Shown here in pieces: positions 36,186-44,788 of a DNA stretch of 64,000 bases. Positions within the stretch are counted from its first letter, which is position 1. The number at the start of each line of letters is the position of its first letter. The stretch comes from Flavobacteriaceae bacterium. Lineage in GTDB: Bacteria > Bacteroidota > Bacteroidia > Flavobacteriales > Flavobacteriaceae. The notes beneath the pieces are model-generated. The model did not search any database. It was not told the origin of the DNA and saw nothing but the letters and a program-made list of their open reading frames with translations. Position numbers and translations under genes: made by a program. Location of the stretch: NCBI GenBank assembly GCA_013214065.1, contig JABSPK010000005.1:1-64000 (forward strand). The letters run 5' to 3'.

Positions 36186-36809
36186 ATGGATAGTAAGGAA
36201 CAATTGAACTTGGTCAAACGGATCAAGGCAATCGCCGACACTGGGTTGGTTTATGCTGAGTCTGGCTATGACTTGGAGCGTTATGAAGAATTAAAGCGTA
36301 TTAGTTTGGCCTTGATGGGCCATTTGTCGAACGAACCGTTTTCCGTAATTGCTTCTTTTTTTCTTCCTCCAAAAGACTACCCCACCCCTAAGGTCGATGT
36401 GCGTGGTTTCGTTGTAAATGCGGATAATGAGATATTAATGGCCAAAGAAAGTGTCGATGACAAATGGACCATCCCAGGAGGATGGGCTGACATCGGCCAT
36501 TCCCCCTCTGAAGTGGTGGTCCGTGAAATCAAGGAAGAGACCGGAATCGACGCCAAAGTGGTCCGACTGATGGCAGTATATGACAAGCAGCGTCATGACC
36601 ATCCGCCCGAACCCTATTATATCTACAAATTAATGTATCTATGTGAGGCTGTCGGAGGCACCTTGGAGGCCGGTTTCGATATGAAGGGTGCAGCGTATTT
36701 TTCACTTGACGCGCTTCCCGAATTGTCAGAGGATCGAGTTTTGAAGAGCCAATTACAGCACTTATTCCGGATGTATCAAGAAAACTCCAAAGATGTCTAT
36801 TCCGATTGA
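36186..36809 (+). CDS. Nudix hydrolase with N-terminal helical domain
   Basis: 207 residues. Residues 1-60 are a helical Nudix_N-type domain (LKRIKAIADTGLVYAE...DLERYEELKRIS), and the catalytic domain follows. The Nudix box is GGWADIGHSPSEVVVREIKE then ETGI. The REIKEE core that binds metal is intact, but the first Glu of the consensus (G-x5-E) is His. Members of this two-domain group hydrolyse ADP-ribose or CDP-alcohols. The substrate is not predictable here. The 3' end overlaps the omega-amidase start by 17 bp. Confidence 0.9.
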   Translation: MDSKEQLNLVKRIKAIADTGLVYAESGYDLERYEELKRISLALMGHLSNEPFSVIASFFLPPKDYPTPKVDVRGFVVNADNEILMAKESVDDKWTIPGGWADIGHSPSEVVVREIKEETGIDAKVVRLMAVYDKQRHDHPPEPYYIYKLMYLCEAVGGTLEAGFDMKGAAYFSLDALPELSEDRVLKSQLQHLFRMYQENSKDVYSD

Positions 36810-37587
36810 AAAAGACGAACGCTTAACGGTCGCTCTGATCCAGTCCCATTTGTTTTGGGAAAACCCAACAGGCAATCGAAAGCTATTCGAGGAAAAAATC
36901 GAAGCGATTTCCAAACCCGTTGATTTGATCGTTCTACCCGAAATGTTCACTACGGGTTTTACCATGACACCGGATCATATCCCTGCCACTGATGGCGAGG
37001 CCACGCTTTTGTGGATGCAACGAATGTCAGGGATGAAGCAAGCCGCCATCATGGGCAGCACGGTCTTTCATGAAGCCGGAAAATGGTACAATCGGATGTT
37101 ATTCGTTTTTCCGGATGGCAGCTTTACGAGCTACGATAAGAAACACACCTTTACCCTTGCCGCAGAGCACGAGGTCTATGAGAACGGAACCGAAAAAGGA
37201 CTGATCTCTTATAAAGGATTCAAAATCAGGCCATTGATCTGTTATGACCTGCGGTTTCCGGTCTGGGCGCGAAATGTTGACGATTACGATCTCTTGGTCG
37301 TCGTGGCCAACTGGCCAAAACCGAGGATCACTGCCTGGGACACTTTACTCAAGGCACGGGCTATCGAAAACATGGCCTATTGTATCGGGGTAAACCGGGT
37401 AGGCATAGATGGCACTGGGCTTGAATATGTGGGTCATTCGGCAGTGTACGACACCCTAGGAGCGGAACTTTGCTTTACGACCACCGAATCAATTGAATTC
37501 GCCACCCTTACCAAATCCCATATAGAAGGTACTCGGGGGAAATTGCGGTTTTTGAACGATCGGGATTCTTTTAATTTGGTGCAATGA
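36793..37587 (+). CDS. Nitrilase-superfamily omega-amidase (YafV-like)
   Basis: 264 residues. The Glu-Lys-Cys triad is visible: VLPEMFTTGF (Glu), DKKHTF (Lys) and PLICYDLRFPVW (Cys). The wording of these motifs matches the YafV/omega-amidase branch, which removes the amide from 2-oxoglutaramate and 2-oxosuccinamate. YafV partners with methionine salvage transaminases in some bacteria. The start lies inside the Nudix gene, suggesting coupling. The 3' end overlaps the convergent Ig-like gene by 17 bp. Confidence 0.92.
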   Translation: MSIPIEKDERLTVALIQSHLFWENPTGNRKLFEEKIEAISKPVDLIVLPEMFTTGFTMTPDHIPATDGEATLLWMQRMSGMKQAAIMGSTVFHEAGKWYNRMLFVFPDGSFTSYDKKHTFTLAAEHEVYENGTEKGLISYKGFKIRPLICYDLRFPVWARNVDDYDLLVVVANWPKPRITAWDTLLKARAIENMAYCIGVNRVGIDGTGLEYVGHSAVYDTLGAELCFTTTESIEFATLTKSHIEGTRGKLRFLNDRDSFNLVQ

Positions 37588-39187
37588 TGAAGGTTTCGAC
37601 CTGCTCCCAGTTAGCACGGATATTGACAAAATCAGGGTAATAACTGATGCGTTCGGGCTGTTTCTTTTGCAAGTAGTTTCCGGTATCCCACTTCCCATTC
37701 CCATTGGTGTCGAAGATGACCCTAATGCCATAATTGCCAGGGCTGAGGTTGTTGAAGGTGAACCCTTTTGGGGCATCCGCAAGGAGTTCACGGACCAGCT
37801 CGCCCTTATCGGTGGTCAATTGAACGATGATCGGATAGGCATCTACGCCCGAGATGTTGACCTCCAAATTGCCGTATTCTGAATATTTGCCTGTGGAAAC
37901 CGTATAAAACACCGTATCGTTTTCCGTTCCGAAAAAGTCCGAAATAGCTCCGGGTAAGGCACGGACCGTGTACTTTTGGTCTTCGGTCAATTCGAAATCG
38001 AAGGCGATCTTGTTTTCGATCGAATCCTTCGAAGCGGTAAAAGTAACCGCTAGCGAGTCTTTGTCGATCACGTTGATTTTTGAAGTATCAAGACCGGTTA
38101 TCGGTGTATTGGCCAAAATTTCAAAGCGTTCATTGAAATTGATACTCCGCGAATGGCTCGGGCTGAGCATCAGGGTGTCGAGCCCTAATTTTCGGGTCTT
38201 GACCGTGAAGGTATCCTTGGTATCCACTTGGCTATTGGTGACCACAAAAATGATCGAATCGATATCGGTAGGGGTCAACCAATAATTCAGACTGTCTTTT
38301 TCACGCTCTTTGGTAATTCGTGTACGTACCGAATCAGGTAAAACGGTCAAGGGTTCGATATTGACGGTACCCCTGCCCTGATAGCCAAAAATGATTTTGT
38401 TCTTTGCGACATAACTGGGTACCGAGGCACTGTAATCCGGTTCTTCTTTGAACAGGTTCATCAAGAACAATGAATCACTGGGTACGGTGATCGTGTCACC
38501 AAAGGCGATCTTATCGCTTCGTTGGTCAAAAAGGTTGTTCTTTCCTTCGTCCTTGATGGCAAAAAGCGCGTAACGGCCGGCTTTGAGGTTTTTAAGCTCG
38601 AATAAGGGAAGGCTGTCGAGGGTATTGGTGATATAATTCGGCGGTCTCTTATAAATGGATGAATCGGTGTAGGCCGTGTCAAGCTCATAGAGCATCACAC
38701 TTACGAATTCATCGGCTTTGCGGTTGAAGGCATCCTTTACGGCACCACTGATACTCAGAGAATCGAGATAATCGCCGGTCGAAAAGACATAGGTCAGGAA
38801 ACTTGTAGGGTTGCCTTCGTTATTGTCGACGATGCTTTGGCCAAAATTGATCGTATACGTCGTGTTCTCTTGAAGCGTATCTTTCAAGTTGATCTCGATA
38901 AATTTGCTCGCTCCTCCCAGGGGTTTGATTTCCGGAGTGTATTTCAAAGGAGGCGAAACGATGAGTTGGTTTTGGGCATCCTGCAATTTGATGTACTCAT
39001 CGAAATACAGTTTGATTTGATTCCCCCTAAAATTTACAGTGAGGTTTTCCGGTTCGGATCTCAACAAAACCGGAGGGGTTTCGTCTTTCGGACCGCCCGA
39101 TGGATTGCCCCTTCTGGCGCACTGCCAAGAGGCCAGTAAGACCAAGGCTAAAAAAAGAACGCTTAACGATCGCTTGAGTACCGGCAT
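37571..39187 (-). CDS. Ig-like domain lipoprotein
   Basis: 538 residues. The leader MPVLKRSLSVLFLALVLLASWQCARRG ends in Cys, but WQC is not a standard lipobox, so lipidation is likely rather than certain. The mature start GNPSGGPKDETPPVLLRSEP begins an Ig-like domain (DETPPVLLRSEPENLTVNF, IKLYFDEYIKL). Further beta-rich parts follow, ending in a domain with VIFDTNGNGKWDTGNYL, a Ca-binding-like Asp-rich loop. Similar large Ig-like surface proteins are common in Bacteroidota. The function is unknown. Confidence 0.8.
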   Translation of the reverse strand: MPVLKRSLSVLFLALVLLASWQCARRGNPSGGPKDETPPVLLRSEPENLTVNFRGNQIKLYFDEYIKLQDAQNQLIVSPPLKYTPEIKPLGGASKFIEINLKDTLQENTTYTINFGQSIVDNNEGNPTSFLTYVFSTGDYLDSLSISGAVKDAFNRKADEFVSVMLYELDTAYTDSSIYKRPPNYITNTLDSLPLFELKNLKAGRYALFAIKDEGKNNLFDQRSDKIAFGDTITVPSDSLFLMNLFKEEPDYSASVPSYVAKNKIIFGYQGRGTVNIEPLTVLPDSVRTRITKEREKDSLNYWLTPTDIDSIIFVVTNSQVDTKDTFTVKTRKLGLDTLMLSPSHSRSINFNERFEILANTPITGLDTSKINVIDKDSLAVTFTASKDSIENKIAFDFELTEDQKYTVRALPGAISDFFGTENDTVFYTVSTGKYSEYGNLEVNISGVDAYPIIVQLTTDKGELVRELLADAPKGFTFNNLSPGNYGIRVIFDTNGNGKWDTGNYLQKKQPERISYYPDFVNIRANWEQVETFIIAPN

Positions 39188-39236
39188 TGCATGGGTTTCT
39201 TGAACAAAGAAACGACTTATTCGCTCATAAAAGAAG

Positions 39237-39953
39237 TCATTGCCCCAATTTGGGAACCATGGCTATGGTCGCAATGTAAAGGGTCACCTTATCGGCGGTT
39301 TGCAGGGCTTGGGCGCAGCGTTCCAGGGTAGCCCCTGTCGTGATGACATCGTCGACCAATAAAATGTGCATTCCGCTATAAGATGCGGGATCTTTCAATC
39401 GAAATTGCCCCTGTCTGTCGTTCCATCGCCCGATACGCCCTTTTTGGGTCTGGGAGCTTCCCCTTGAAGTCCGGATCAAATTACCGCCGTCATAGGTTGA
39501 GTTGAGATGCTGGGCGAGGCGACGGGCGAACCGTTCGACCTGGTTGTAGCCGCGTTTTTTCAATTTTCGGGGGTGTAAGGGAACCGGTACCACCAAATCG
39601 AAAGGGGGTATTTTGTCGGATGCGGCCAGTTGTGTTCCGAACCAATTGCCCAAAAAGTCACCAATGACCTCCTGTTTTCGGTATTTCAGATGATGGAGGA
39701 GGTTTTTCACGATGCCTTGATGGTGAAAAAAGAGAAAGGAAGCGGCTTTTTCAATCCGAACACGACCGAAAAAAGTGCGGTCAACTGCATTTTCACGGGT
39801 AAAATCATGATCGGTCATCGGCATTTCATGTCGACAAACGGTACAAAGCAGGTGCTCTCCTCTAGATAATCGCGCATTACATCCAAAACAGAGCAATGGC
39901 AATAGGATGGAGTTAATCTCGTTTAGTATATTTGATATCTTGTACACAATCAA
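39237..39953 (-). CDS. ComF-family phosphoribosyltransferase-like protein
   Basis: 238 residues. A zinc-finger-like N-terminus (LLCFGCNARLSRGEHLLCTVC) is followed by a phosphoribosyltransferase domain with PVPLHPRKLKKRGYNQ and the PRPP loop ILLVDDVITTGATLERC. ComF is needed for DNA uptake in competent bacteria, and the biochemical role is unclear. No ATG is available near the start: TTG at 39953 or GTG at 39947 must be used. The promoter of the divergent coiled-coil gene lies inside its first codons. Confidence 0.9.
   Translation of the reverse strand: MIVYKISNILNEINSILLPLLCFGCNARLSRGEHLLCTVCRHEMPMTDHDFTRENAVDRTFFGRVRIEKAASFLFFHHQGIVKNLLHHLKYRKQEVIGDFLGNWFGTQLAASDKIPPFDLVVPVPLHPRKLKKRGYNQVERFARRLAQHLNSTYDGGNLIRTSRGSSQTQKGRIGRWNDRQGQFRLKDPASYSGMHILLVDDVITTGATLERCAQALQTADKVTLYIATIAMVPKLGQ
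39927..39934 (+). promoter_or_regulatory. Candidate -7 element of the coiled-coil protein gene
   Basis: TATATTTG is a full TAnnTTTG match lying within the 5' end of comF, 52 bases before the ATG at 39986. TGG lies 16 bases upstream as a partial -33. Confidence 0.4.
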
Positions 39954-39985
39954 ATCTTAGACCTACAGTTTCAGCTACTTAACCC

Positions 39986-40882
39986 ATGGAATCCCAAGAT
40001 ACCACTTTCAACTATAAGATTATCCTTGCGGCTTTGGTGGCAGTGATCATAGCCATTTTGATCGCCTTTTACTACAGCTATGCGCAATCACAGCGTCAAA
40101 TGGGTTTATTGGAAGATGAAAAGAAGTTGTTGGTCAAAGATATTACCCTAATGCGTGTCGAGGTCGATCGCCTGTCGGGCTTGAACGAGGTCAATGATAT
40201 CGAGTTACAGACTTCCCGGTTTCGCATCCAACAATTGTTGGATTCCGTCGGCCAACTGAATTTCAATATTACAAAGCTTAAGGAAGACCGTAGGGCACTA
40301 CGTATTTTAGAGGCAAGTTTCGACAGTTTGAAACTGAAGAACAATTTTTTACGATACAACAATAGTTTGCTTACCGAACGTTATGAAAAAGCAAGGCGCC
40401 GGATCGAAGAACTTCGAGGGCGTACCAGTTCTTTGGAGCAGGCAGAGGCATTGGTCCGACAGAAAAACGAAGAATTGGCCAAAGAGTTGAAGGTCAAGAG
40501 TTATTTGAAAATGGACAATGCCGAGGGAAGCGGATTCCGTTTACGGGCCGGCCGACCCCTAAAGACCAACAAGGCTTCGGTCATCGAGAAACTTCGGGGA
40601 TGCGTGACCGTTTTGGGCAACCCGAATGAAGAACGTGAGGTAAAGGTGGTGTATCTGCAGTTTTTGGATCCCGACATGAGGGTCATTGAAGACAATGCAA
40701 CCGTGGTCAATGTCAGCGGCAATACCTACAGCAAACGGGTCGAGATCATCTACCTTGGTGATGAATTGAGTTTCTGTGATGCCATTACCGTACCTGAAGG
40801 TTCATTGGAACCGGGTATCTACACACTCAATATCTTCGAAGACGAGCGATTATTGGCTTCAAGCGAATTTCAGCTCAAATAA
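39986..40882 (+). CDS. Membrane-anchored coiled-coil protein
   Basis: 298 residues. One membrane helix at about residues 11-32 (IILAALVAVIIAILIAFYY) and a heptad-rich coiled coil at about 35-170 (LLEDEKKLLVKDITLMRVEVDRL ... RRRIEELRGRTSSLEQAEAL). A C-terminal beta domain of about 120 residues follows (GCVTVLGNPNEEREVKVVYLQFLDPD, YSKRVEIIYLGDELSFCDAITVPEG). The orientation is probably N-in with the coil outside. It resembles uncharacterised flavobacterial proteins annotated by coiled-coil similarity only. Confidence 0.75.
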   Translation: MESQDTTFNYKIILAALVAVIIAILIAFYYSYAQSQRQMGLLEDEKKLLVKDITLMRVEVDRLSGLNEVNDIELQTSRFRIQQLLDSVGQLNFNITKLKEDRRALRILEASFDSLKLKNNFLRYNNSLLTERYEKARRRIEELRGRTSSLEQAEALVRQKNEELAKELKVKSYLKMDNAEGSGFRLRAGRPLKTNKASVIEKLRGCVTVLGNPNEEREVKVVYLQFLDPDMRVIEDNATVVNVSGNTYSKRVEIIYLGDELSFCDAITVPEGSLEPGIYTLNIFEDERLLASSEFQLK

Positions 40883-40907
40883 GATTTCCTTTTTTTAGCC
40901 ATTGTTT

Positions 40908-40915
40908 TACTTTTG
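40908..40915 (+). promoter_or_regulatory. Candidate -7 element of glyS, leaderless context
   Basis: TACTTTTG is a full TAnnTTTG match ending only 4 bases before the glyS ATG at 40920, so transcription would begin at or next to the start codon. No clear TTG at -33. Confidence 0.45.
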
Positions 40916-40919
40916 CCGA

Positions 40920-42461
40920 ATGGCAAAACAAGAAGACGTTTTCAAGAAGGTGATCGCACATGCCAAAGAGTACGGCTATGTGTTCCAATCCAGCGAGATA
41001 TATGATGGTCTAAGTGCCGTTTATGATTATGGTCAAAACGGGGCCCAACTGAAAAAGAACATTAGGGAATACTGGTGGCGCGCCATGGTGCAACTCAATG
41101 ACAACATCGTGGGCATCGATGCCGCTATTTTTATGCATCCTACCACCTGGAAGGCATCCGGTCACGTTGATGCCTTTAATGATCCCTTGATCGACAATAA
41201 AGATTCGAAGAAGCGCTACCGGGCCGATGTCTTGGTCGAGGATCATGTCGCCAAAATCGAAGCTAAGATCGAAAAAGAAGTGACCAAGGCCGGCAAACGT
41301 TTTGGAGACGCTTTTGATAAGACCCAGTTCTTGGCCACCAACCCTAGGGTACTCGGTTATCAAGAAAAAGCCGATACCATCTTAAAACGGTTGGGGAAAT
41401 CACTGGAAAATGAAGATTTGGCCGATGTGAAGGCCCTGATCGAGGAATTGGGAATCGTTTGTCCGATATCGGGATCCAAAAATTGGACCGATGTCAAACA
41501 GTTCAACCTTATGTTCGGAACGAAATTGGGATCCACCGCCGAAAGTGCGATGGACCTATACCTTCGTCCGGAAACCGCCCAAGGGATTTTCGTGAATTTC
41601 CTGAATGTGCAGAAAACCGGACGCATGAAGATCCCTTTCGGAATCGCACAAACAGGAAAAGCTTTTCGGAATGAGATCGTTGCGAGACAATTCATTTTCA
41701 GAATGCGCGAATTCGAACAGTTGGAGATGCAGTTTTTCATTAAACCGGGCACCCAGAAGGAATGGTATGATACCTGGAAGGAACGCCGTATGAAATGGCA
41801 TCTTTCATTGGGCATGGGAGCCGATAATTACCGTTTCCACGACCACGAGAAACTGGCCCACTACGCCGATGCCGCCGCCGATATCGAGTTCAGGTTCCCA
41901 TTCGGCTTCAAGGAATTGGAGGGGATCCATTCCCGTACCGACTTCGATTTGGCCAACCATGAAAAGTATTCGGGTAAGAAACTACAGTATTTCGACCCGG
42001 AAGAAAATAAGAGCTATGTGCCCTATGTGCTGGAAACTTCGATCGGTTTGGATCGGATGTTCCTCGCTATTTTCTCCAATTCACTGGAAGAAGAGGTACT
42101 TGAAAACGACACCACAAGAACGGTTTTGAAATTACCCGCGGTACTCGCACCGACGAAAGCCGCGATACTGCCCTTGCTCAAACGCGATGGGTTGCCTGAA
42201 ATGGCCAAAAAATTGGTCGACGACCTCCAATGGGATTTCGATGTGGCCTACGACGAGAAAGATGCGGTCGGTCGACGTTATAGGAGACAGGATGCCGTCG
42301 GAACCCCGTTCTGTATCACGGTAGATCATCAGACCCTTGAAGACGAGACCGTAACGATCCGCCATCGCGATACCATGGCGCAAGAGCGTGTACCCATGGG
42401 CGATGTAAAATCGATGATCACCAAGGAAGTAGCCATGAAAGAGTGGCTTAAAAAAATCTAA
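40920..42461 (+). CDS. glyS: Glycyl-tRNA synthetase, alpha2 (eukaryote/archaea-like) type
   Basis: 513 residues from the ATG at 40920. It charges tRNA-Gly. It is the homodimeric class II enzyme, not the alpha2beta2 form. Motif 2 region is FRNEIVARQFIFRMREFEQLEMQFF, the glycine-pocket text is RPETAQGIFVNF, and motif 3 is YVPYVLETSIGLDRMFLAIF. The C-terminal anticodon-binding domain is present (KAAILPLLKRDGLPEMAKKLV). A TTG six codons upstream is open but adds only MFYFCR, which overlaps the promoter element. The stop overlaps the convergent nucleoside hydrolase by 4 bp. Confidence 0.95.
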   Translation: MAKQEDVFKKVIAHAKEYGYVFQSSEIYDGLSAVYDYGQNGAQLKKNIREYWWRAMVQLNDNIVGIDAAIFMHPTTWKASGHVDAFNDPLIDNKDSKKRYRADVLVEDHVAKIEAKIEKEVTKAGKRFGDAFDKTQFLATNPRVLGYQEKADTILKRLGKSLENEDLADVKALIEELGIVCPISGSKNWTDVKQFNLMFGTKLGSTAESAMDLYLRPETAQGIFVNFLNVQKTGRMKIPFGIAQTGKAFRNEIVARQFIFRMREFEQLEMQFFIKPGTQKEWYDTWKERRMKWHLSLGMGADNYRFHDHEKLAHYADAAADIEFRFPFGFKELEGIHSRTDFDLANHEKYSGKKLQYFDPEENKSYVPYVLETSIGLDRMFLAIFSNSLEEEVLENDTTRTVLKLPAVLAPTKAAILPLLKRDGLPEMAKKLVDDLQWDFDVAYDEKDAVGRRYRRQDAVGTPFCITVDHQTLEDETVTIRHRDTMAQERVPMGDVKSMITKEVAMKEWLKKI

Positions 42462-43774
42462 TTCTCTATTTTGGCCGGTGCACTAGCGCTTCCGCTGGCA
42501 TTGATGGCCCTTACTTCATAGGCCCCATCGGAGGAATCGAGTACATACCGGGTTCCAAAAGCCCGATGTATGAGGTTTCCATCCTTATAGACATCATAGG
42601 CCACTACCCAACTGCCGGGATCGGGATCGTTGGAGTGGTTCCAGGTCAATACCCGTTTTCCATGTTCGGTAACGATCTTGGGTTGTTGGGGTACCGTTGG
42701 CGGTGATGCATCGAATACCGGGGTGGCTCCCATCATAAGGCTTTCGATTTCACTCGCGATCAGGGCGTCTTCACGTTTTTTTTGGATATGGCCATGTAGG
42801 CCATTCGGGATCGCCTCCCAATGGCATTCGCCCGACTCCGTTAGCGTGATTTTCCCTTCGAGAAATGCCGTGTAGTTGTTTTCTTCACCTCGTATGGCAT
42901 AGTGCAAGGCGATTTGATCATTACTGTGCCGCGTGATGCTTTCGGCCCCTCCTCGATATTCGAAATGCTTTTCATAGCTGACCCTGGCGATATGGTCAGC
43001 GGCCAATTTTTTTAGTCCCTGTCCTGACATGACGTTGCCATTTTCCGCATTGAAATAATCGCCGTTGCCGTTCTCCCATCCGGAAGCGATGAAGGGGGCG
43101 GGGAAATTTTCGATGACGTAGCGGCACATACGGTTGCGCTCTTCGTTCAGACAAGACCATTCGGTATAGGCGCACAGTTCGTCCGATCCTCCCCAATTGG
43201 TCCGATCCAATCCTTCGTTGTTGAGAAAGTTGCCTCCCATGGTGACTACTTTTTTCACCTTCCGTTGTACCAAATCGGGGCCGTTCTGCGGACTCCAACG
43301 ATCAGGACCGGATTTCAATAAGCCGTAAAAGTTATGCATGGTGCCTATGATGACCACGGTGATGCTGGTGTCTTGGGCACTGGCCAAAACTTCGCGATAA
43401 AGTTGGACCCCATCGAGCGAGGCTTCCCAATTTTTTAGGGCCCTAGGATAGTCTTTTGCTATATGGTAATCATAGGTTCCTTCCGTCGCATGTATTTTTT
43501 CGGTATACCCTTTATAATCACCCACCGGAATGGCCAATCGATTGTAAAATTGATTGATCGCACTGATACAAAGGGCCGATTCTTTCTGGTTGGTCGAATT
43601 GACGACGGCCAAGATATCGCACTCCCCCTGGGTCGCCATCGTATGCAGCATGGCCATACAGCCGACATCGTCGGGATCAAAGGACGGGTCGGTATCCAAA
43701 ATGACCTTTTGTTGGGCCGATACACCCAAAACAAAGACCAATACACAAAAAATAAAACCGCAGTTCTTTTTCAT
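42458..43774 (-). CDS. Exported nucleoside hydrolase with C-terminal Fn3-like domain
   Basis: 438 residues. A signal peptide ends near residue 21 (FVLGVSAQ). The inosine/uridine-preferring nucleoside hydrolase domain spans about 22-350: VILDTDPSFDPDDVGCMAML holds the ligand Asps of the DTD..DDD cluster, VTMGGNFLNN and HSNDQIALHYA are later active-site motifs. The last 85 residues are beta-rich and Fn3-like (PKIVTEHGKRVLTWNHSNDP ... AYDVYKDGNLIHRAF), possibly for substrate or surface binding. It should split nucleosides to base and ribose in the periplasm. It is the last gene of the lacI-hydrolase-hydrolase operon, 3 bp from its neighbour. Confidence 0.9.
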   Translation of the reverse strand: MKKNCGFIFCVLVFVLGVSAQQKVILDTDPSFDPDDVGCMAMLHTMATQGECDILAVVNSTNQKESALCISAINQFYNRLAIPVGDYKGYTEKIHATEGTYDYHIAKDYPRALKNWEASLDGVQLYREVLASAQDTSITVVIIGTMHNFYGLLKSGPDRWSPQNGPDLVQRKVKKVVTMGGNFLNNEGLDRTNWGGSDELCAYTEWSCLNEERNRMCRYVIENFPAPFIASGWENGNGDYFNAENGNVMSGQGLKKLAADHIARVSYEKHFEYRGGAESITRHSNDQIALHYAIRGEENNYTAFLEGKITLTESGECHWEAIPNGLHGHIQKKREDALIASEIESLMMGATPVFDASPPTVPQQPKIVTEHGKRVLTWNHSNDPDPGSWVVAYDVYKDGNLIHRAFGTRYVLDSSDGAYEVRAINASGSASAPAKIEN

Positions 43775-43777
43775 AGT

Positions 43778-44788
43778 TTAAAATTTACCTAACATAAAGT
43801 TTTCCAATGCTTCTTCCATTCGTGCCTTCGGCCAATCCAAGACCAAGTAGGACTGTTGGGCCGAAGGATCGTTTTTCCAAGTGTTCCTTCCTTCATGGTC
43901 CGGCACACAAATACCATTTCCGATGCGACTCCAATAGGTGTCGACCCCTCCTCGAACGGCGTATAGAACCGCCGTTTGATCATAGGTGGCATTATCATAA
44001 ATCTCACCCTTGAATTGATGTTTCATCCATGGGGCGTATTTACTGAAGTGGTAGAAGCCTAAATAAAGCGGCGAGTTTTTGTCCAGTGAATTGAATACCT
44101 CACCGGTCCGCAGATTCACCCCGATTTCATAGCCCAAATACGTTATCGGAACAGGAATTTCGGCCAGCACGAATTGGGTAACACCGGGCATGTTGCCATC
44201 AAAGTTCCACTCTTTACGACTACCTTCAGGAAACTGACCGCCCATGATGATGAATTCTTGCACTTTTTGGGCTACTAATTCCTTGCCGTTTAAAGGACTG
44301 TGATCGTCGGCTTCCGACTCCAATAAGTTCTTGATGTTGAGCAATGGGCCGACGGTAACGATTTTTACGCTGTGATCATCGGCTTCGCTTAGTAGCTTTC
44401 GATACAATTCGGTACTATTGGGCACCGCTTCATAAGAGGCATCGTACGGCAAATTTTCGGCCAAGACCTTGTTATGGTTCCAATCGGTATGGGTGACCGC
44501 GCCACCGACAAAACCAATAGGCACATCCGGATTGCCATAGTAGGTGTTAACGGCGTCAATGGCACTGACCGCGTAGGTTTCCCGGTTCCAGCACATGATG
44601 GCTAAGAGGTCGATTTCCTTTTTGTTCTGAAAGTGGTTCAGCATGGCCAAGGCACCCAGATCATCCGCATCGCCTCCGAAATCGGTGTCGAAGATGATCG
44701 GGGTCTGTGCGATGCCCTGTTGGATGCCCAAGGATAGGGTGATCGCAAGAACTGTTTTGTATTCGGTTTTCAAGAGATATTTAATCAT
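43778..44788 (-). CDS. Exported nucleoside hydrolase
   Basis: 336 residues. Signal peptide of about 27 residues (ITLSLGIQQGIAQ). The metal/ribose site is PIIFDTDFGGDADDLGALAML, with VTVGPLLNIKNLL, FIIMGGQFPEG and the late Asp in NATYDQTAVLYAV completing the family pattern. Same DTDx3DxDD spacing as its neighbour, but only about one third alike by eye, so the pair may differ in base preference. The start overlaps the lacI stop by 4 bp (ATGA). Confidence 0.92.
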   Translation of the reverse strand: MIKYLLKTEYKTVLAITLSLGIQQGIAQTPIIFDTDFGGDADDLGALAMLNHFQNKKEIDLLAIMCWNRETYAVSAIDAVNTYYGNPDVPIGFVGGAVTHTDWNHNKVLAENLPYDASYEAVPNSTELYRKLLSEADDHSVKIVTVGPLLNIKNLLESEADDHSPLNGKELVAQKVQEFIIMGGQFPEGSRKEWNFDGNMPGVTQFVLAEIPVPITYLGYEIGVNLRTGEVFNSLDKNSPLYLGFYHFSKYAPWMKHQFKGEIYDNATYDQTAVLYAVRGGVDTYWSRIGNGICVPDHEGRNTWKNDPSAQQSYLVLDWPKARMEEALENFMLGKF

